A stretch of 64,000 bases of DNA from Enoplosus armatus (GCF_043641665.1 NC_092182.1:16445456-16509455); one strand, 5' to 3'; positions 1 through 14,497 are shown, numbered from the stretch's first letter. Made by a program: numbers and translations. The notes: generated by a model not told the origin, from the letters alone.

Positions 1-1164
1 ACAGGGTTGCGGATGAAACGCGGTGCCAAAGGCCTTGATGAGGTTCAAGATAAAGGCTTGTCTGCAGGACTCCTGGGGAATCGAAGGGAGAGAGGATGCA
101 GGGATGAGGGAGGGGGGTTTGGTTATGATGAACTTCAAGACCTGCAGGATGGAGAATAAAACTGCAAAAAAACAACATTCCCCCACTGTTTCACATGCCT
201 TCCCTCCACCAAGACCCATTTTGCTTCTTGCCTCATTTCCCCTCGATCTCACTTCTGCTCCCTGCTGGCTGTTTTCTGTCATTGCTTCTTCTCCCCATGG
301 TCCTCAGAATGCATTGCCAGGCTTCAGTCCATAATGTCCGCTCAATCCCACTCTGCCCTGGTCACACTCTTGTCTTCAGACTTGAACATGCAGAGCTGAA
401 TGTTGCAGTCATCTCTAAAGACAGATCATGGTGAGATCACAAACAGAGGTGGCGTCGATACAAAAAGGTGCATGTTTGGCACAAAGCGTTACACCCTCAG
501 CTACTTTGCTGCTGTCTAATTGAGTTCCTCACCCCTGTCATCGCTCTCCTCTGCAAGAGGCACAATTACACGGTGATGTTGAGAAGGAGAGACGAGCCTA
601 TAGCTCGCAGGGGGAGATGAGAAAGATAGCTGACAGTGTTACAACCATCAACATGATTAAAGTGTCATTTGAATGAATCCAAGTAACATGGAATCGTTGG
701 AGTAGCTAGTGGCAGTTTTATCACAGTCCAACTACAGGTTATAACTATTGGCCAGCTGTTCAATAGAGCAAAGGCACTGTCTCTGGGTAATGCTACAAGA
801 GGATAGCTCTCAACATTTTCTTCACCGCACGAAGAACCTCATTCATTGCCAACACTTCCTCCATTCATCTCTCTCTCTTTCTTTCTGCGGAACGGCAGAG
901 TGATTTTCAGAGGGCAACTGCAGTGGAAATCACCCTGACAGAGCTCTCCCTGTTGATTTATGATACACGTTTAGTTATTTATTGGCTAATCATGGCAGGC
1001 TGCTGAGAGCAGGTTAGAGTACACCTCCCAAGACAACTGGGCAAGCCTCAGATGAAGAGATGAAGGGGCAGGGCTGCTGTCTGGCTCCTTCTGTGAATAA
1101 CAGAGAGTTTAGCAGTTGTTATGTTTTCAAGGCTAAAGAATGATTAATGGAAGAAAGGAAGATC

Positions 1165-1415
1165 ATTTAAAGGAATAGTTTTGGGAAACAAGCTTATTTG
1201 CATTCTTCCCGAGAGTTAGCTGAGAAGATCGATACCACTCGCATGTCCGTACTGTAAATATGAAGCTCCAGCCTGTTACCTCAGCTTAGCACAAAGACTG
1301 GAAACATAGGGAAACAGCTAGCCTGGCTCTGTCCAAAAGTTATAAAATCCACTACCAGCGACTGTAAAGCTCACAAATAAACACATTATATCTTGTTTGT
1401 TCATATTAACCGTAC
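1165..1415 (+). repeat. Interspersed percomorph repeat (1.2 kb copy)
   Basis: The block contains the phrases 'cttagcacaaagactgg', 'gggaaacagctagcctgg' and 'ctctgtccaaaagttat', followed by 'cacattatatcttgtttg'. I recognise this order from a dispersed repeat common in flanking sequence of percomorph fish genes. It has no coding capacity. Boundaries are approximate and I cannot assign a named family from sequence alone. Confidence 0.6.
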
Positions 1416-2518
1416 AGACATGAGAGTGTAGTCACCAAAGCGAGTGAACAGCATACAGTAACAGATACCACATGGGCCAAATACACTGCAGTCTGCAGTG
1501 AAAACACTCTGCATTTTTAGCTGAGACCAAACTGCACCAAAGAAGAATACTCCCAGGTACACTGTAGCACTGCAGGCAAATAACTGTCAGGTTTAGGGGG
1601 GAAAAAAGCTGAGCAGTACTGAGGACAGCTTAATCCATATCTCACAGAGAGCTGTTTTGGTACAGTGTATTGATAAGGAGCTTATCCCCTTGTCAGTGTG
1701 TGTAAAGGCACATCTGCAGGCCCTATTGATTAAGAGACTCATCTCACTATCATGTGTTCCCACTCTAGAGGACAGTTCCAATGAATAGCAACAAAGAGAC
1801 AATAATCACTCCATCACTTCTTTATCACCATCGTCATGCAGCTACTTTGTATGCACGCCAATACGCTGTACACTTTTTCCAATTTGTTCACGTCCAAGTG
1901 ACATCCTCAGTCCGCTTCTTATCAAAAATGCAGATTGCAAGCAAAAATAAATCATATTCTTGTCCAATTACTGTTACAGTAATGTCTTTAAGCTCAACAT
2001 TTCTGCACAAGAAGAATCAAAATATCTTAGAAAATAACATAATAGAGTGAAATTCTTGTTTAGTTGTTAAAGATGCAATAACAGTCCTGTGGCAACAAGA
2101 GAATTCAGAATTGTTCTCAAGCCACACAAGCCACTATGTGCTGGGAATTACTTTCTTTATTTGCTAAAGCTAATACTACAAGATATGAAACTTGTAGGAA
2201 CATGTTGAAAAATGAGCAACAAGGGAAGCGGAGAGAAAGATAAATAAGCCAGAGAAATGGAAGGGCAGGGAGACGACGCGAGAGAGACAAGGTCGGAGCC
2301 AAAACATGTGAAGTTGCAAAGTCGTTTATTATATTTCAACATTTATCTCAGCGAGAGAGAGAGCCGAGTTATCAGAAGGACTAAATTGAAAGACATTCAA
2401 GCGTGCAGTAGAGAGTCGGTAAAAGGAACACTGACGACCAGACCGTCACAAACTCTCTCAGTATTCCAGGCTTAGCATACTGTTCTGCATGGAAAGCCTT
2501 TCATGCACATATATGCAT

Positions 2519-2541
2519 CACACACACACACACACACACCT
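2519..2541. repeat. (CA)n microsatellite
   Basis: Uninterrupted CA dinucleotide tract of about 11 units inside the kazn intron. Confidence 0.9.
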
Positions 2542-4169
2542 GTTCTCACATACATATGCACACACAGCGATAGCTCAAACATTAAAATGCAAAAGCAATT
2601 AAACGCAAGCCACAACAGCGCTGAAGAAGTGCCAACCTGACAGTGGGACTTTGATTATTTTAATTAGAGCAATATGGCTGAGTCATCTGTGAATATAATT
2701 GAAGGAAAAGCAGGATCATTTTCCAGACTGAAAACCTGTTTTAGACTGTGACTGCAGTTAGAGGATACGACTGCTTTACATATGCTTTAGTGCAAAAGGG
2801 CAATGCACTTATGCAAATGTGTTTAGAGAGACAAACTGTGCTGATGAGATACTTTTGTATTGTGTCTTTTATTTAATGGCTCCAACTTATTCTAATTGTA
2901 AATGTATGTGATTTAAATGTGTTTAATAAGCTGGCTCCTGCAGGAGCTGGGAATTGCATTAATCTGCATGCTAAATTAGTTTGTGTGAATCCAAAACTTG
3001 TCTGGCTCTGGGATTTGAGCTCTTGTAAGGGATTATAAGAGGGCATTAATGCTAAGATCCACGGAAAGCAAAACAATGCAGTGTTCTTTTCTGTTTCTAA
3101 ACATTTTGCATGTGGGCAAACTAATTACCATAGTATCATTTAACAGTCATGCTAAATAGATGAAATATGCTCCAGAGTATGTTTCCTTGCAGACGTGCCT
3201 GTGTGTTTTTTGTCCTCTGTGTTTAAAGTGTTTCTAGTTGTAATTTGTCTGTGCATCTAATACGACTCTGTTTGAGCGCTTTGTATGTGCAAATGGGTAA
3301 ACATGTCTGCCGTCTTGCTGTTTGTATGTGTGATTCTGTCAGGGAGAGGAGAAGAAAGTGGAGACAAACACACAGTCGGACGAAGTAAAGAGGGAGTGAA
3401 GCAGGAAGGAGGAGGACAAAAGGAGTATTTGTTGAACACCATAGCTTAAAGCCACAATCAAAGGCAGTTTGTTTACGGAGGATAACAATCATGTTGGACT
3501 GCAATTCTTCAAGACCTAAAAAACACCTTTCATTACACGAGCCTTTGAAAGCTTAATGGTCACCCTGCTACTCCCTGAAGAGACATCCCTTGTCCAAACA
3601 TAAACCGCAGATGAGGTAGAGAGGCTGGAGAGTACAGTGAAGACTTACACTCAAATACACAGAAGCACAGTTGGTACACCCTCGGTTTGCAATTGCATCA
3701 CTTTGTCCAAATATACAAAATGTTTTCCACTCGTTACCCTGCTGAAATGTATAAACATTCTAATGTCTCTTATAATCCAAACAATGTGATGGCATCATGC
3801 AATAAAGTATATTTTAATGCTGTAAAATGTCACTTATTGCATATTTGCAAAACCTGTATAACATTCGTAGAGTTGTTGTTGAGGTTGAGATTATTGTTCC
3901 CTGTTATTTAAAGATCTACACATTTTCTGCTCCACTGTAATATTTTCTGCCTCATATTATCTATACTACTAAATTGTTTTGCCGAATACGTTTTAAAAGA
4001 AATGTTATTGCTCCCTGGATTATGTCCACAGGGAAAGCGTTACCTTCTCATAAGACTGTAGGAAGGTAGTCTGCGTGGATAGTGGCTGTACAACAAAATG
4101 CAACAGAGATGAGGTTTAGCGTCACTGATATGTTCAATAAGAACATTTCCTCATTATGTTGATAACAAG

Positions 4170-4300
4170 TCTACAGTCATGCTAGCCGCTCTGTAAGACT
4201 GTACTGAGCTAAATGCTAACATCAGCATGCTAACATGCTCACAATGCCAATGCTAACATACTGTTTAGCAGGTGTAATGTTTTTATTAACACTAAAAACA
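4170..4300 (+). repeat. 'gctaacatgct' dispersed repeat, copy 1
   Basis: Contains 'gagctaaatgctaacat', 'cagcatgctaacatgctc' and 'caatgctaacat', a motif series that recurs at 11475, 22368 and, inverted, near 30400. The four copies show this is an interspersed family in this genome. Non-coding; ends are approximate. Confidence 0.7.
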
Positions 4301-4309
4301 AGGTGCATG

Positions 4310-4640
4310 TTAGGGGATCACTAGTCCTGCAGAGCCAGACCTCTCCACACTTGGTTTTAGCGTCGTGCCAGCGCTGGAGAAAGGTCTGGCTCAATCCATT
4401 ATCATTCTGGGATAGGGGGAAAAAACACTCTGCGGTGCCCTTGCAAAGCGGTAACACACAGATAGCGGAAGGGGAGGAGAATTCCCACTGAAATAGTCGG
4501 CCAATGGCAGACTTATCCCAACAGCCTACATCCGGTGAGGCTCCAGATCCGGTCGGACTAGCGGATTACCGAAGTCATTGGTATTTAGCGTGGCTAAAAA
4601 CACAATCCGGAAAGCATTACGTTTCTCTCAAAACATGTTA
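4310..4640 (+). mobile_element. MITE-like element with internal inverted repeat
   Basis: The block has 'gagccagacctctcca' near 4331 and the near-complement 'ggagaaaggtctggctc' near 4376, so it can fold back on itself. The surrounding text ('ggatcactagtcctgcag', 'gggataggggg', 'tcggccaatggcag') matches my memory of a small non-autonomous DNA element widespread in percomorphs. No transposase is present. Boundaries are uncertain. Confidence 0.5.
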
Positions 4641-4734
4641 GCAGTTTTAAATTAGTAATATATAAATGTAATTTTTGGGGGACAGGGTTCAACCTATCAC
4701 AACAATTAATATTATAATAAAAGTTGATCGTCAG

Positions 4735-4970
4735 AAAATTAACCTGCAACTATTTGGATCATCTGTAATCGTTTTAGTCATATTTTAAACAATAATGCCA
4801 AACATTTGCTGGATTTTATGCATTTCTTCGTCGTACATGACAGTGAACTGAATATCTCTGGGTATTGAACTGTTGGTCAGACCAAACAAGACATTTTTCA
4901 TTTTCTGTCATAGACAAATTGATTCATCAATTAATTGACAATGAAAATAATCGTTAGTTGCAGCCGTACT
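4735..4970 (+). repeat. 'cgttagttgcagcc' dispersed repeat, copy 1
   Basis: Starts with 'ctgcaactatttgga' and ends with 'gaaaataatcgttagttg' plus 'cagcc', a partly palindromic repeat very common in percomorph fish. Other copies in this window are near 37375, 42085 and 53830. Non-coding. Confidence 0.7.
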
Positions 4971-7900
4971 TTGATGCCTCAACTGACAAAGTCACAAGCT
5001 AAAATATTATTGTAAATACTTTACACTCCATGACAAATTGATCAAAATCCTTATATAAAGCCAAAATATTCGTGCAATAAAATTCACTTGTAAAGTCTAC
5101 TGTGCACTAATGCACTGACTTCACTGTTGTCATTCCAGGATTTGAATGTTTGACACAGTTTGATTTACGCTTTAAAAGAAATTATTAAAAAAATAAAATA
5201 GGAAGCAGCAGGTTGAAGGGATTTTAGCCATTTAAAGAAACAGCTCTCAAATTGTTCCACTGGAGATCAATTCTGTTCAAAACAGTTATGCTCCCAAATC
5301 AAACATGGCTTTAGCATGCTAATGGTAAACAAGCAGAATTTAAACTGCTTTCAACCTATGAACTGACTGGAAACCTGCTGTGCCTCATTTTGCAGGAAGA
5401 TTTTTGGAAACATGAAAAGAAATATTGTAATAAAGATGTAAATGACTGAAAAATGACTTGACTGAATCAAAGAATGAGTTAAACTTCTGATGTAAAATAG
5501 AAGTAGGGATGACTTACACAGCACATTAAGTATCATCCTCAAAATGAATGTCATTGTTTGCTGCCAAACAGACAACGAACCATTTCTCATGTTGTAGATC
5601 CTAATGTTGTATGTAACATTTTCATTCATCTTTGAATTATAAAATTATGTGAATTCAGACCTTCGTGGGTGATTTACAACGCATAACAGAAACATTAAGC
5701 CTCACCTTGCCTCCAAAGAATAACAATTATAGCTGTTTTCAAAAGCACCTGCTTGGCAGTTTATGTCAGGGTTGCAAGAGGACAAGCATCACATTAAAAT
5801 ATCTTCTGTGGAGTTCATTAAAATACCATCTGCTCACCAAAAAAATCACACACATTCATGACAGAGCAGAATTGCTCTCCAGGGAATTGTAAAAAGAAAA
5901 ATTTAAGATTCAGTAATCTGGCAACAGCATACACGATGCATGATCGTGCATGCTGATAGGCTTTCAGCTGAGGTCCCTGGAAACACGTCCTCACTGAAGC
6001 AGTCAAACTGCAATAAGTGGAGCATCCAGGCAGAGCAGAGAGCTGCAACCAGCCAGCACCACACACTAACAAATTCATACATGAAGAACCGCAGGAGAGC
6101 GTAAGAGGATTCGGAGTAGGAGTCGAGGAGAGCAATCGTAATCGTACTCATGAATACTAACAAGGCTGGGAAAGAACAGAATAGCACATTAACAACATGA
6201 TTCATTACACGTGAAGTCGTACACAGCACAATCAAACCAACTGCTTCCATTTTAATAATAGGCTTAGAGAAACATACTGAAATTGGGTTTTTATTATGAG
6301 CATTTGTGTTTGACATTTCTGATCCTATTTCCTGCATTTACACTCCGCCATGCTTCCACAGTAAATCCTTCCGTTTTAATATTTGTGGCCTCTTTATGCA
6401 TTTAGCATTCCCTCTTGTTCCCAGGAAGTGATGAGATGAAGCAGAGGGGTGTTAATATATGATATGAATATGGTAAATTGAGTGAGAACCATGTGGATTA
6501 GGGCTGAGTGAAGCATGATATATACAGTATCATGCATCCAGAGCACAGAGTAAACTAATTTGAATGAAATAAATAGAGAGAGCGACAGATTTAAGAAATA
6601 AAGTCTGCATTCGTACTTTAAGGAGTCACTGTTGGGTCTCTAAGCACAGGGAATCATATGATTATGTGTAGGCTTTGCCTGCTGTCTGTTGTAGCACTGT
6701 ATTCATTGTGTACCTGAAGTAACTTAATTATCTACACTCGCTCTCATGTTGACTTTGTGAGTAATTACAATTGCTAGGAGGATATGCAGTAGTTTGGTAG
6801 ATGAAGCTTATTTGTCTTGTGTTGGAAAAAAAGAATAATATTACCCACTTTTCCTCAAGCTACTCTACAAAGGAAAACATCTGCGTCTTAACATTTAGTC
6901 TGATATTGGTCATCAAGATGAAAATATTAAGCTAGTTTCTGACACAAATCAACATTTTTGGAGAATTTGCTGTAATCAAATGTAATTTTCCTAACTCTGT
7001 TGTAAGCAATCTGCTTCACAATACTAACACTCATTACCATAAAATTTCTAGACTAAACGTCTTATTAAGGTGATTGTTTGTTGTCTTCACAGTCAGCAAA
7101 CACTACCAGCACTGGGAGCACATACAAGAAAAGACAATCAGATCCAGTAGACCATTCACCATTCGTGCTTGTGCTTGTATTTTTCAAAATGTTCTAAAAG
7201 GTGCACAGAAGCCACTGTAGTCCTCTGTAGACACCACCAAGAAGTTGGGACTTTGACGTAATTATTAAGTAAATCAGCCTTAACATTTAGTGCACATGCT
7301 GGTGTTCTCATTAATAATATACACAGGTACAGTAAACTTGGTACAGTCACAATGAGATGATGAAGTTAATTCATTTTCCAACTTAAAACAAAGTTACAAA
7401 AATTGTCTCCTATTTTTATGTTAAAAATGCTATTTACACCCAGTGAAATTGTTTATTTTGGATAGCTACCCAATCGTGTGTCAACAGGTGTTAATAAAAT
7501 TACATAGGTTGTTGAACAATCTTGCCCTTCAGCCTCTACCATCAAAACTGCCTTTCCCTCCCTTACTGATATCTCATTAATGGAACAATGTGGCTTTGCA
7601 TTATATCCCATTCAACAACAAATATATCGAACTGCTTTAGAAAAATGCTTCAGACATGCTTTTATATTATGATTTAACTGTGAAGAATTAGTGGAGATGG
7701 AAGTGAAGATAACTGAAACACAGGAAACCACTGACTCAGGATTACAGACTACCCAGAGAGCCTCAAAGTGTACAACACTGCTCCCAGAAATGTCCGTTTG
7801 ATCTGAGGGAGATCTGTTTCTGTAATGACCACCTGGTGGCGTACTCTTCACAGGGCAGCAGAAGGGTGACTCACTGTGTCTGGACCCCAAGAGGCCGGTG

Positions 7901-10192
7901 GAATAATGGGTGAAGGGGCTAATCCTGACCACCAGTGCTGAGGTCTGGTGGTCTACAGTATGACACCCTGCACCTCCTGAGCCTGATTTACATGGTGGGA
8001 TTACAACCAGATAGACTCGCTGTTTAATTGCATTACTCCAGATTACAGGACCAGATTACAAGATTGTGTGGCGGAGGACCATGGACACTGGTTTACTCTC
8101 AGAGGGAGGGAGTTTCATGATCCATATGCTGTGATTTCATGTACTGTTTAATAAGTGTTGAAATACTCTAAATAATGTATGTGTTGTGTAATCATCGCAA
8201 AAACATTAAAAAAAGATAAACATGTCACGTCATAAAGTCTCATATTCAGTCTTAATTTCCTATATAATTTAATTTTAAAGTGCTCCAGTGTTGTGAGATC
8301 ATAACAACTGTAGTTATTTTTTCTTACCTCAAAGGCTAATGAGCCAAACTTCCAACTGAGAATCATCTAGATACTGTAGTACTGTACGAATAAGAGCCTA
8401 TTTTCTTGAAATTCTTTCTACTACTTTTTGTAGTGGAGCCCTTTTCCCCAAATGTCTTATTCTTATCTGTTATACAACTTGTTTTATCTTTGAATTTGTT
8501 CATGCTCCAACTACAATAGCACACAAGAAAGATGTACACTATATTCTGAGTATTGTATTCTTCGTGAAACTGAAGCCAGTTAACAGTATATTGAAGGGAA
8601 TACTAGAAGAAGGCAGACTATACATTAAGATAGATATTTTGAAAGTTATCTACTATCTACTAAAAGCTATCTAAACCTTAATAAGCTATATATCAATACA
8701 GAATTACAACCTAGAAACAGTTCAATCACAAGATCTTACTTTGAATACAAAAGGGTGTGATATTTATACATTCTTCCTACATTAATGAAGTTTTGTTTTA
8801 CATTTTTTGAAAGACAAAGAATGTGAACACCTCATAGAATGAAGATGTAAACACTGAAGTAACTGAATCACAACTACAAACTCTGCTACCTGTACAAAGG
8901 CACATCATATTAGGATGAATGCCTTTCACAGCAGTAAAAGAGCCCGTTTTCAAAGAACTGTCACATTATCAGTGGCCAACTGAAGGTTGCGGTCAAATCA
9001 AAAAACCTGTAAGTGTGTGTGTTGGTAAAAAAAAAGAAAAGAAGGTGTGTGAAGCAGCTCTGGGCCAGATGCCCGCCTGGCCCAACTCCTCAGAGCGATT
9101 GCTTCTGGCAGGGAATCAGATAGAAGGGAGAGTCATTTATATTTCCTGCACCACCCCACAAGCTGTGGAGGCAGGGAGCATTTAAATCTCGTCTAAGGTC
9201 AACAGGGAACTCAATGGCTTTGATAACAAGTATCCCAACTTTGATTTCACACTCTTCTCGATTTTGCAGAAATTCTGCCTTTGATGAGGGGTTGTGCAAG
9301 AAGGTTTTAAAGTAAACAACACGAGGTAGACGGCGGCGAATAACTGTGTTTAGGCGACTGAGCTGACATGTGGAAAAAGTTGAGATATGGGAAACATAAG
9401 GCATACCAATGTTGCTCTACGTCACATTAATGTCCCCACTCATGTCTGCTGTGTACACAGAAGCCGATGCTTTCTCATGAATTATTCAGGTTTCCGCCCT
9501 GTGGAGGCGACTCCAGCAGCCGCACCACAAGGAAGCTCACCTACGGCTGAATGCTAAATAATGGACTAATAGATCAGTTTGTGCTTTCTTTTCTCCGAAT
9601 GAGTCAAAACAGAATAAACTATGAGGGTGGGCTCACATATCTGCTTTGAAAATCTCTTCAGGAACTTTAAGGTTTCTGTGGTTGATAGACAAAGTCACAG
9701 GAGGATACGTAGCCGCCTCTGCGCCGACTCTCAGGCTCCCGCGTAAGCGAGCCAATCCTAGACACTTATCCGCATCAGCCAGACACAAACAACCCCACAA
9801 CAAAAGGGCTGCAAAGACTACAAACACTGTCTGTCACTCAAGAGGAGATTGACGGGGAGAGGGGCCCTTTCATATCACCCAAACTCCCACTGAAATTGAG
9901 GTGAACACCTTTGATCTGCAGAAAGATGCGTGTAGTGATCCAGATCAGCTTTGTGACAGTGCTCGGGGTTTCCATAGAAACATGCGCACCCTGAACATGA
10001 CTTAAACATCCTGAACCGCATCAACAGATGGTTTCTGGAGAGGCTGAAGGATGATGAAGTCTCACAATCTGGCATGCATCATTTCGTCTGACAGAGGCCA
10101 TATTGTCATCTTAAACATATCCACAGTGAAAGTTTGATCCGCTGAACGATACCTCCTTTATTGACATTTGTTTGATTGGATGAGAGATTACT

Positions 10193-10193
<1 letters not shown>

Positions 10194-10233
<40 letters not shown>
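10194..10233. repeat. (TG)n microsatellite
   Basis: About 20 uninterrupted TG units within the kazn intron. A plus-strand open frame rich in Cys-Val comes only from this tract. Confidence 0.95.
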
Positions 10234-10237
<4 letters not shown>

Positions 10238-11474
10238 ATGTGACCCAAAATGAATGCATCTGCCTCATGGCATTTGAAAAACAATCTCATCTGTCATGCC
10301 ATATGAGGAAATATAAATCTGCACTGTCATTTTATCCCTGCACTCAGGTTTGCCTAATCATCAGCTGTGACAGACGTGTCTTAAAATCTTCCCCGCACTC
10401 AGCTCCAACACAGCCATTTTATGTGTACTCATCAATCTCTTTTGTTCCCCTGGTGTTTCTGAGTGGGTAGAAATGTGGAAACTGGTGAGAGACGACTACC
10501 GGCTGAAACTGCAGTTGTTAAAAAAGAGCAACCCCAGCTTTTTTTGAAGTCCAGCTCACCTCATCTCGCACTGTAACACAAAGGATGTAACATTGGAATA
10601 GATGCAAAGGATTATGGGTGAACTGATTTCCATAGAGGGGAAGAAGAAAAAGAAATCTCAAAATGAGCCATGAGATGAAAGCTGTGGTTTCGTCCAACAC
10701 ATTCAGGTAATAGCGGTTCTTTTGTGTTCAAACTACCAAAAGATACTTACAGAACAAAGACAGCTGCACATAAAGAGGATTTCATAAAAGATAACTGGCC
10801 TCTCCTGTAGGCATTGAGACTCAAATGACTGAATAGAAATAACAGAAATAATGGATCGATTTCAAGGCCGCAGCTACATTTTTGCCTCAATCCCTGGACC
10901 ACCGTTATCCTCTGTTTCCTTATCTCTTCCTCTGTCTCCCTGTGTCAAATAGTTTATTAGTTCATTATGTACCAGATCTGGACTGAACCATTTTCTCACT
11001 AACAACTTCAGATCAACCCAAACCTCACTGGATCATTAATCTAGCCTCCCAATCTATTTTACTTTGGGCTCAGGCTCATATTGCTCCTGTAATTCTTCTG
11101 TCGTCAATAATGAATTAAGGTAGATCTGCCAACATTGTAATTGAAATGACTGGCTGCTTGCTGCTCTGCCACAATCAGCTATGATTTCTGGCTCATATGA
11201 AACTTTTCAGCTTCATGTCTCCTCACACGTTGCTAAGCTTTCTTTTGAACCCAGTGACTCTATGTAAAGATTATGCCTCTTTGAGAGGTGTGAGGCTGCG
11301 AAGAAGAAGAAGAAAAAGATAAACTGCCAGTTGAAATGCGCATTGCAATGCTGAGTATGAAGTGTGTTGTATAAATTATGAATGTTAATATAAATAAACA
11401 ACGCAGGTTTTTTCTTGACTTGGAAATGGAGGTTTCCAGTAAAAGATGATAACAAGACTTAGTTTTCATCAAAG

Positions 11475-12150
11475 CTAGCAGCTCTGTGAGGCTGTAGGGG
11501 TTTCTTTTGCTTTGAACTAAATGCTAACACCAGCATGCTAACATGCTCAAAATGACAATGTTAACATGCTGATGTTTGGCCAGTATAATGTTTACCATGT
11601 TCACCCTCTTAGTTTAGGCATGTTAGCATGGCAAAAAAGTCCAGTGGGCAGGGTCAGGGAGAGAAACACTAATACGCATGTGGAAGCCAGAAAACGTTTT
11701 TGGCTCATGCACTTGGCGAGCAATTTTCATTCCGGTGAATGGGCGACATTTTGGAATCCTTTATCCAGTTGTTATGATACCTCCATGAGGCATCACCAAA
11801 GTTGGGTAACTTGAATTTGTCTACCAAATGTTACAACCATCCATCTAGTAGATGGCCTGCCGGTGACACTAGTTGAAAAGTTACTAAAGTTTTTAGGATG
11901 AATCCTCTGAGTGCAATGAGTATCTGTACCAAATTTTATGTCAATCCATTCAATAGTTGTTGAGATGTTTCACTAAAAGCCTACATTGTCTGCAAGGCTA
12001 GAGGAAAAGTCAGGGGATTGCCAAAGTCACAAGGATACATCCTCTGGGTACGATGAATGTCTGTACACATGTTTGGCATCCAATAGTTATTGGATATTTC
12101 AGTCTGGACCAAAGTGGTAGACCGACCCGTCATTGCCATCCCTAGAGCAA
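11475..12150 (+). repeat. 'gctaacatgct' dispersed repeat, copy 2 (longest)
   Basis: Begins with 'gctagcagctctgtgagg' and 'atgctaacaccagcatgct', then continues with 'ctgtaccaaattttatg', 'caatagttgttgagatg' and 'cagtctggaccaaagtgg'. This longer tail is also a standard part of the percomorph repeat. It is the most complete copy in the window; the other copies keep only the first 130-170 bp. Confidence 0.7.
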
Positions 12151-13519
12151 CACTGCTAACAAAGCTAAGAAGCCAGTTTTTCACTTGATTCAAACTGTCT
12201 TCACAGCAAAAGATGATAAAAACAGGAGGAACGGAGGTAGACAGGATCTGCAGATTGTTCCATTCCCAAAGTTTCAATCAAGACTGTAATTATTTAATGT
12301 TCTCTGATCTACGGTAACATCTGGAACAATCAGTTATTCTCTACTAAGGCTGTTGATATCTCTCATAGGCACTCAGGTAAAGTGCTTCTGTTTGTGCAGA
12401 CTTACACAGACCGAGTTTCTGTTTGTGGTGACTGACCTGCACAGTCGAGTATTTGCTCTGAACTGATCTACTCTTCCAGGGTGAGAAGAGGCCTCTGACT
12501 TTAAATAAATAGACAGTTGTGCATTTTTAGAGAATTATGGCGAGCAATGTCTCCTCTGTCACGCCATCATCAGGCCGCTATTGTAGCCCCGCTGACTTCT
12601 CGACCACAGTAGCTAATGCAGTGCAACGTTCCACTACATCAATTCACAGCTTCCACACCCACTGAAATGCATTTGATTAGTCACCCCAGCACAGCAACGG
12701 GGACATAAATAATTCATCTGTGCAAGTGACAAATGAGGCAATCAATTCTGGGACAGCATTCAAAGAGAAACTATTCAAATCCCCTCTAAATTAATTTTCT
12801 GCCTTTTAGTGGCCGTGGACTTGAAATTTTAATGCTGAATTCATCAGATGATGTTTTTACCCGACTTCCACAAACGAAACCATTTGGGGTGAGAAAATGT
12901 TTTCAAAAGATATACATAGTCTACAAAACATCAAGGTTTCTTGACCGACAGCAAGCCTTGGAGAGTTCTTTACTCTTTCAGATCAGTAGTAAATGTCTCA
13001 GCACACCACTGGCAGCACTAAATACTGGACATCAGAGCGTCTTGGTAAGTTGCCTTGCCTGAACTGCACAGAGAATAGCAGGCTCTGGACTGATTTCACA
13101 TTCCATCTGACAGCTGAAACACTACTCTCCATGAATGCAAAACCCTCTGGATGAGCTGTGCTCCTCTCTGTGGGATGAGATCACACTTGACTTTGACCTC
13201 TGAGACTCGGAGAACAAAGAAATCTGATGCATAATCTGGCCACAATTATTTTGTCCGTCTACTGCAGCCTGAGTGATGATAGGGAGCCTGAAAGCTCAAT
13301 CCTGCTGCTCAAGATGAATTAAGAAGATAGACTAGGGTTGGAGTATCAAATCTGAATCCAGTTATTGAATCTGAATCCTTTCAAATCCCTTATTGGGTCT
13401 AATTAGGTTTAGCTTTCAACATTTACAAGTAACTAAAGTTATAAATAACTCAAACTGTCTCTAAACAGCTTTTGAAGGCAAAAGAGAAGGCAGACACTTC
13501 AAGTCCTCCAAATTAAACA

Positions 13520-13980
13520 TAATGTCGTAATACGTTTTTTGTCCAGCCCTCTAGAACGACACATAGAGGACGACGTCATTTGCCCGTGCATTTCAAAACT
13601 GTTACAAATCACTGTTGAAAAATTAATTTGTTTTATGATGTTATGGTGATGGTTTGGTTATGTTTAGGCATAAACACTTAGGTTAGGTTTAGGGAAAGAT
13701 CGTGCTTTGGGTTAAAATAAGTACTTTCGTTGTCATGGTTACAATAATAATCTCGTGGTTAAGGTTTGGGAACCATTGCAGTCATGGTTAAAAAAGAAAC
13801 ATGGAACAGCGGTCTGCCGCATTAAAGTCCGATGTTTTGTTGAAGGCTTTGAGGAATTTGTCACTTGAACAGATTTTGTTTGGGGGGCACTTGCTGAAAT
13901 GACTGATGCTGTCGTTCTACACGGCATCTCAGCAGAAACAGTTGTTAGTCGCAGCCTCATTCACAACCTGTAGCTACAAC
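13520..13980 (+). repeat. 'ggttaggtttaggga' dispersed repeat
   Basis: Contains 'taggttaggtttaggg', 'gatcgtgctttgggtt' and 'aaaataagtacttt', phrases I recognise from a fish interspersed repeat with alternating gttagg/gtttagg motifs. No protein is encoded. Boundaries are approximate. Confidence 0.55.
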
Positions 13981-14423
13981 CCGGAAATGAGAGGAGAAGC
14001 AGAAGATATAAAATGCTGATTAAATGTATCTGACACGTTGTTTTGGAGTTGACGTGAGGCAACCAGTTAGATCATTTCTCTAGAGGAGAGCCGCCACTCT
14101 ATTGAGTATCTTGTTGAACTAGCAGTCCACTTGTGGTTGTAGAGCAGTTTTGCAGAGTGATGTTTCTTTTCACTCATAAACGATCTTTGACTAAGTACCG
14201 ACGGACTGCGATGATAATTCAGGCTGGGAATCTAACATCAGCTCAGGCCAATCTCCACACATTCACAACAGACCACGTATACTGTAATCGTTCTGTTGAA
14301 AGATTTTCACTGTTTATGCCAGTAACATATCTTTTAGTTTTATCACTACACACAAAAAATACTTCAAAAAACATCGAAAAAAACATCCAGTTTCAAGAGT
14401 TAGTCAATTGCATGTCCATAATT

Positions 14424-14497
14424 AAGGCTACAGGAATAGCCTTAGAGACTCCCAGTTTGGGACAGAGAGTCTCTCTTTTGGAATTGGCTGTAGCCTT
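14424..14497. repeat. Nested perfect inverted repeats (cruciform-capable)
   Basis: The outer arms 'aaggctacag' (14424-14433) and 'ctgtagcctt' (14488-14497) are exact reverse complements. Inside them 'agagactc' (14444-14451) and 'gagtctct' (14467-14474) are again exact complements. The two stems share one axis, separated by internal loops. It may be a MITE remnant or a chance palindrome. Confidence 0.7.

Noticed and set aside
5903..6337. 144-codon minus-strand open frame in the kazn intron
   Set aside because: No recognisable motif, an irregular Cys/Ser/Leu-rich composition and no convincing splice context; it overlaps another random frame of similar quality.
10168..10470. Cys-Val-rich open frame
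   Set aside because: Generated by the TG microsatellite.
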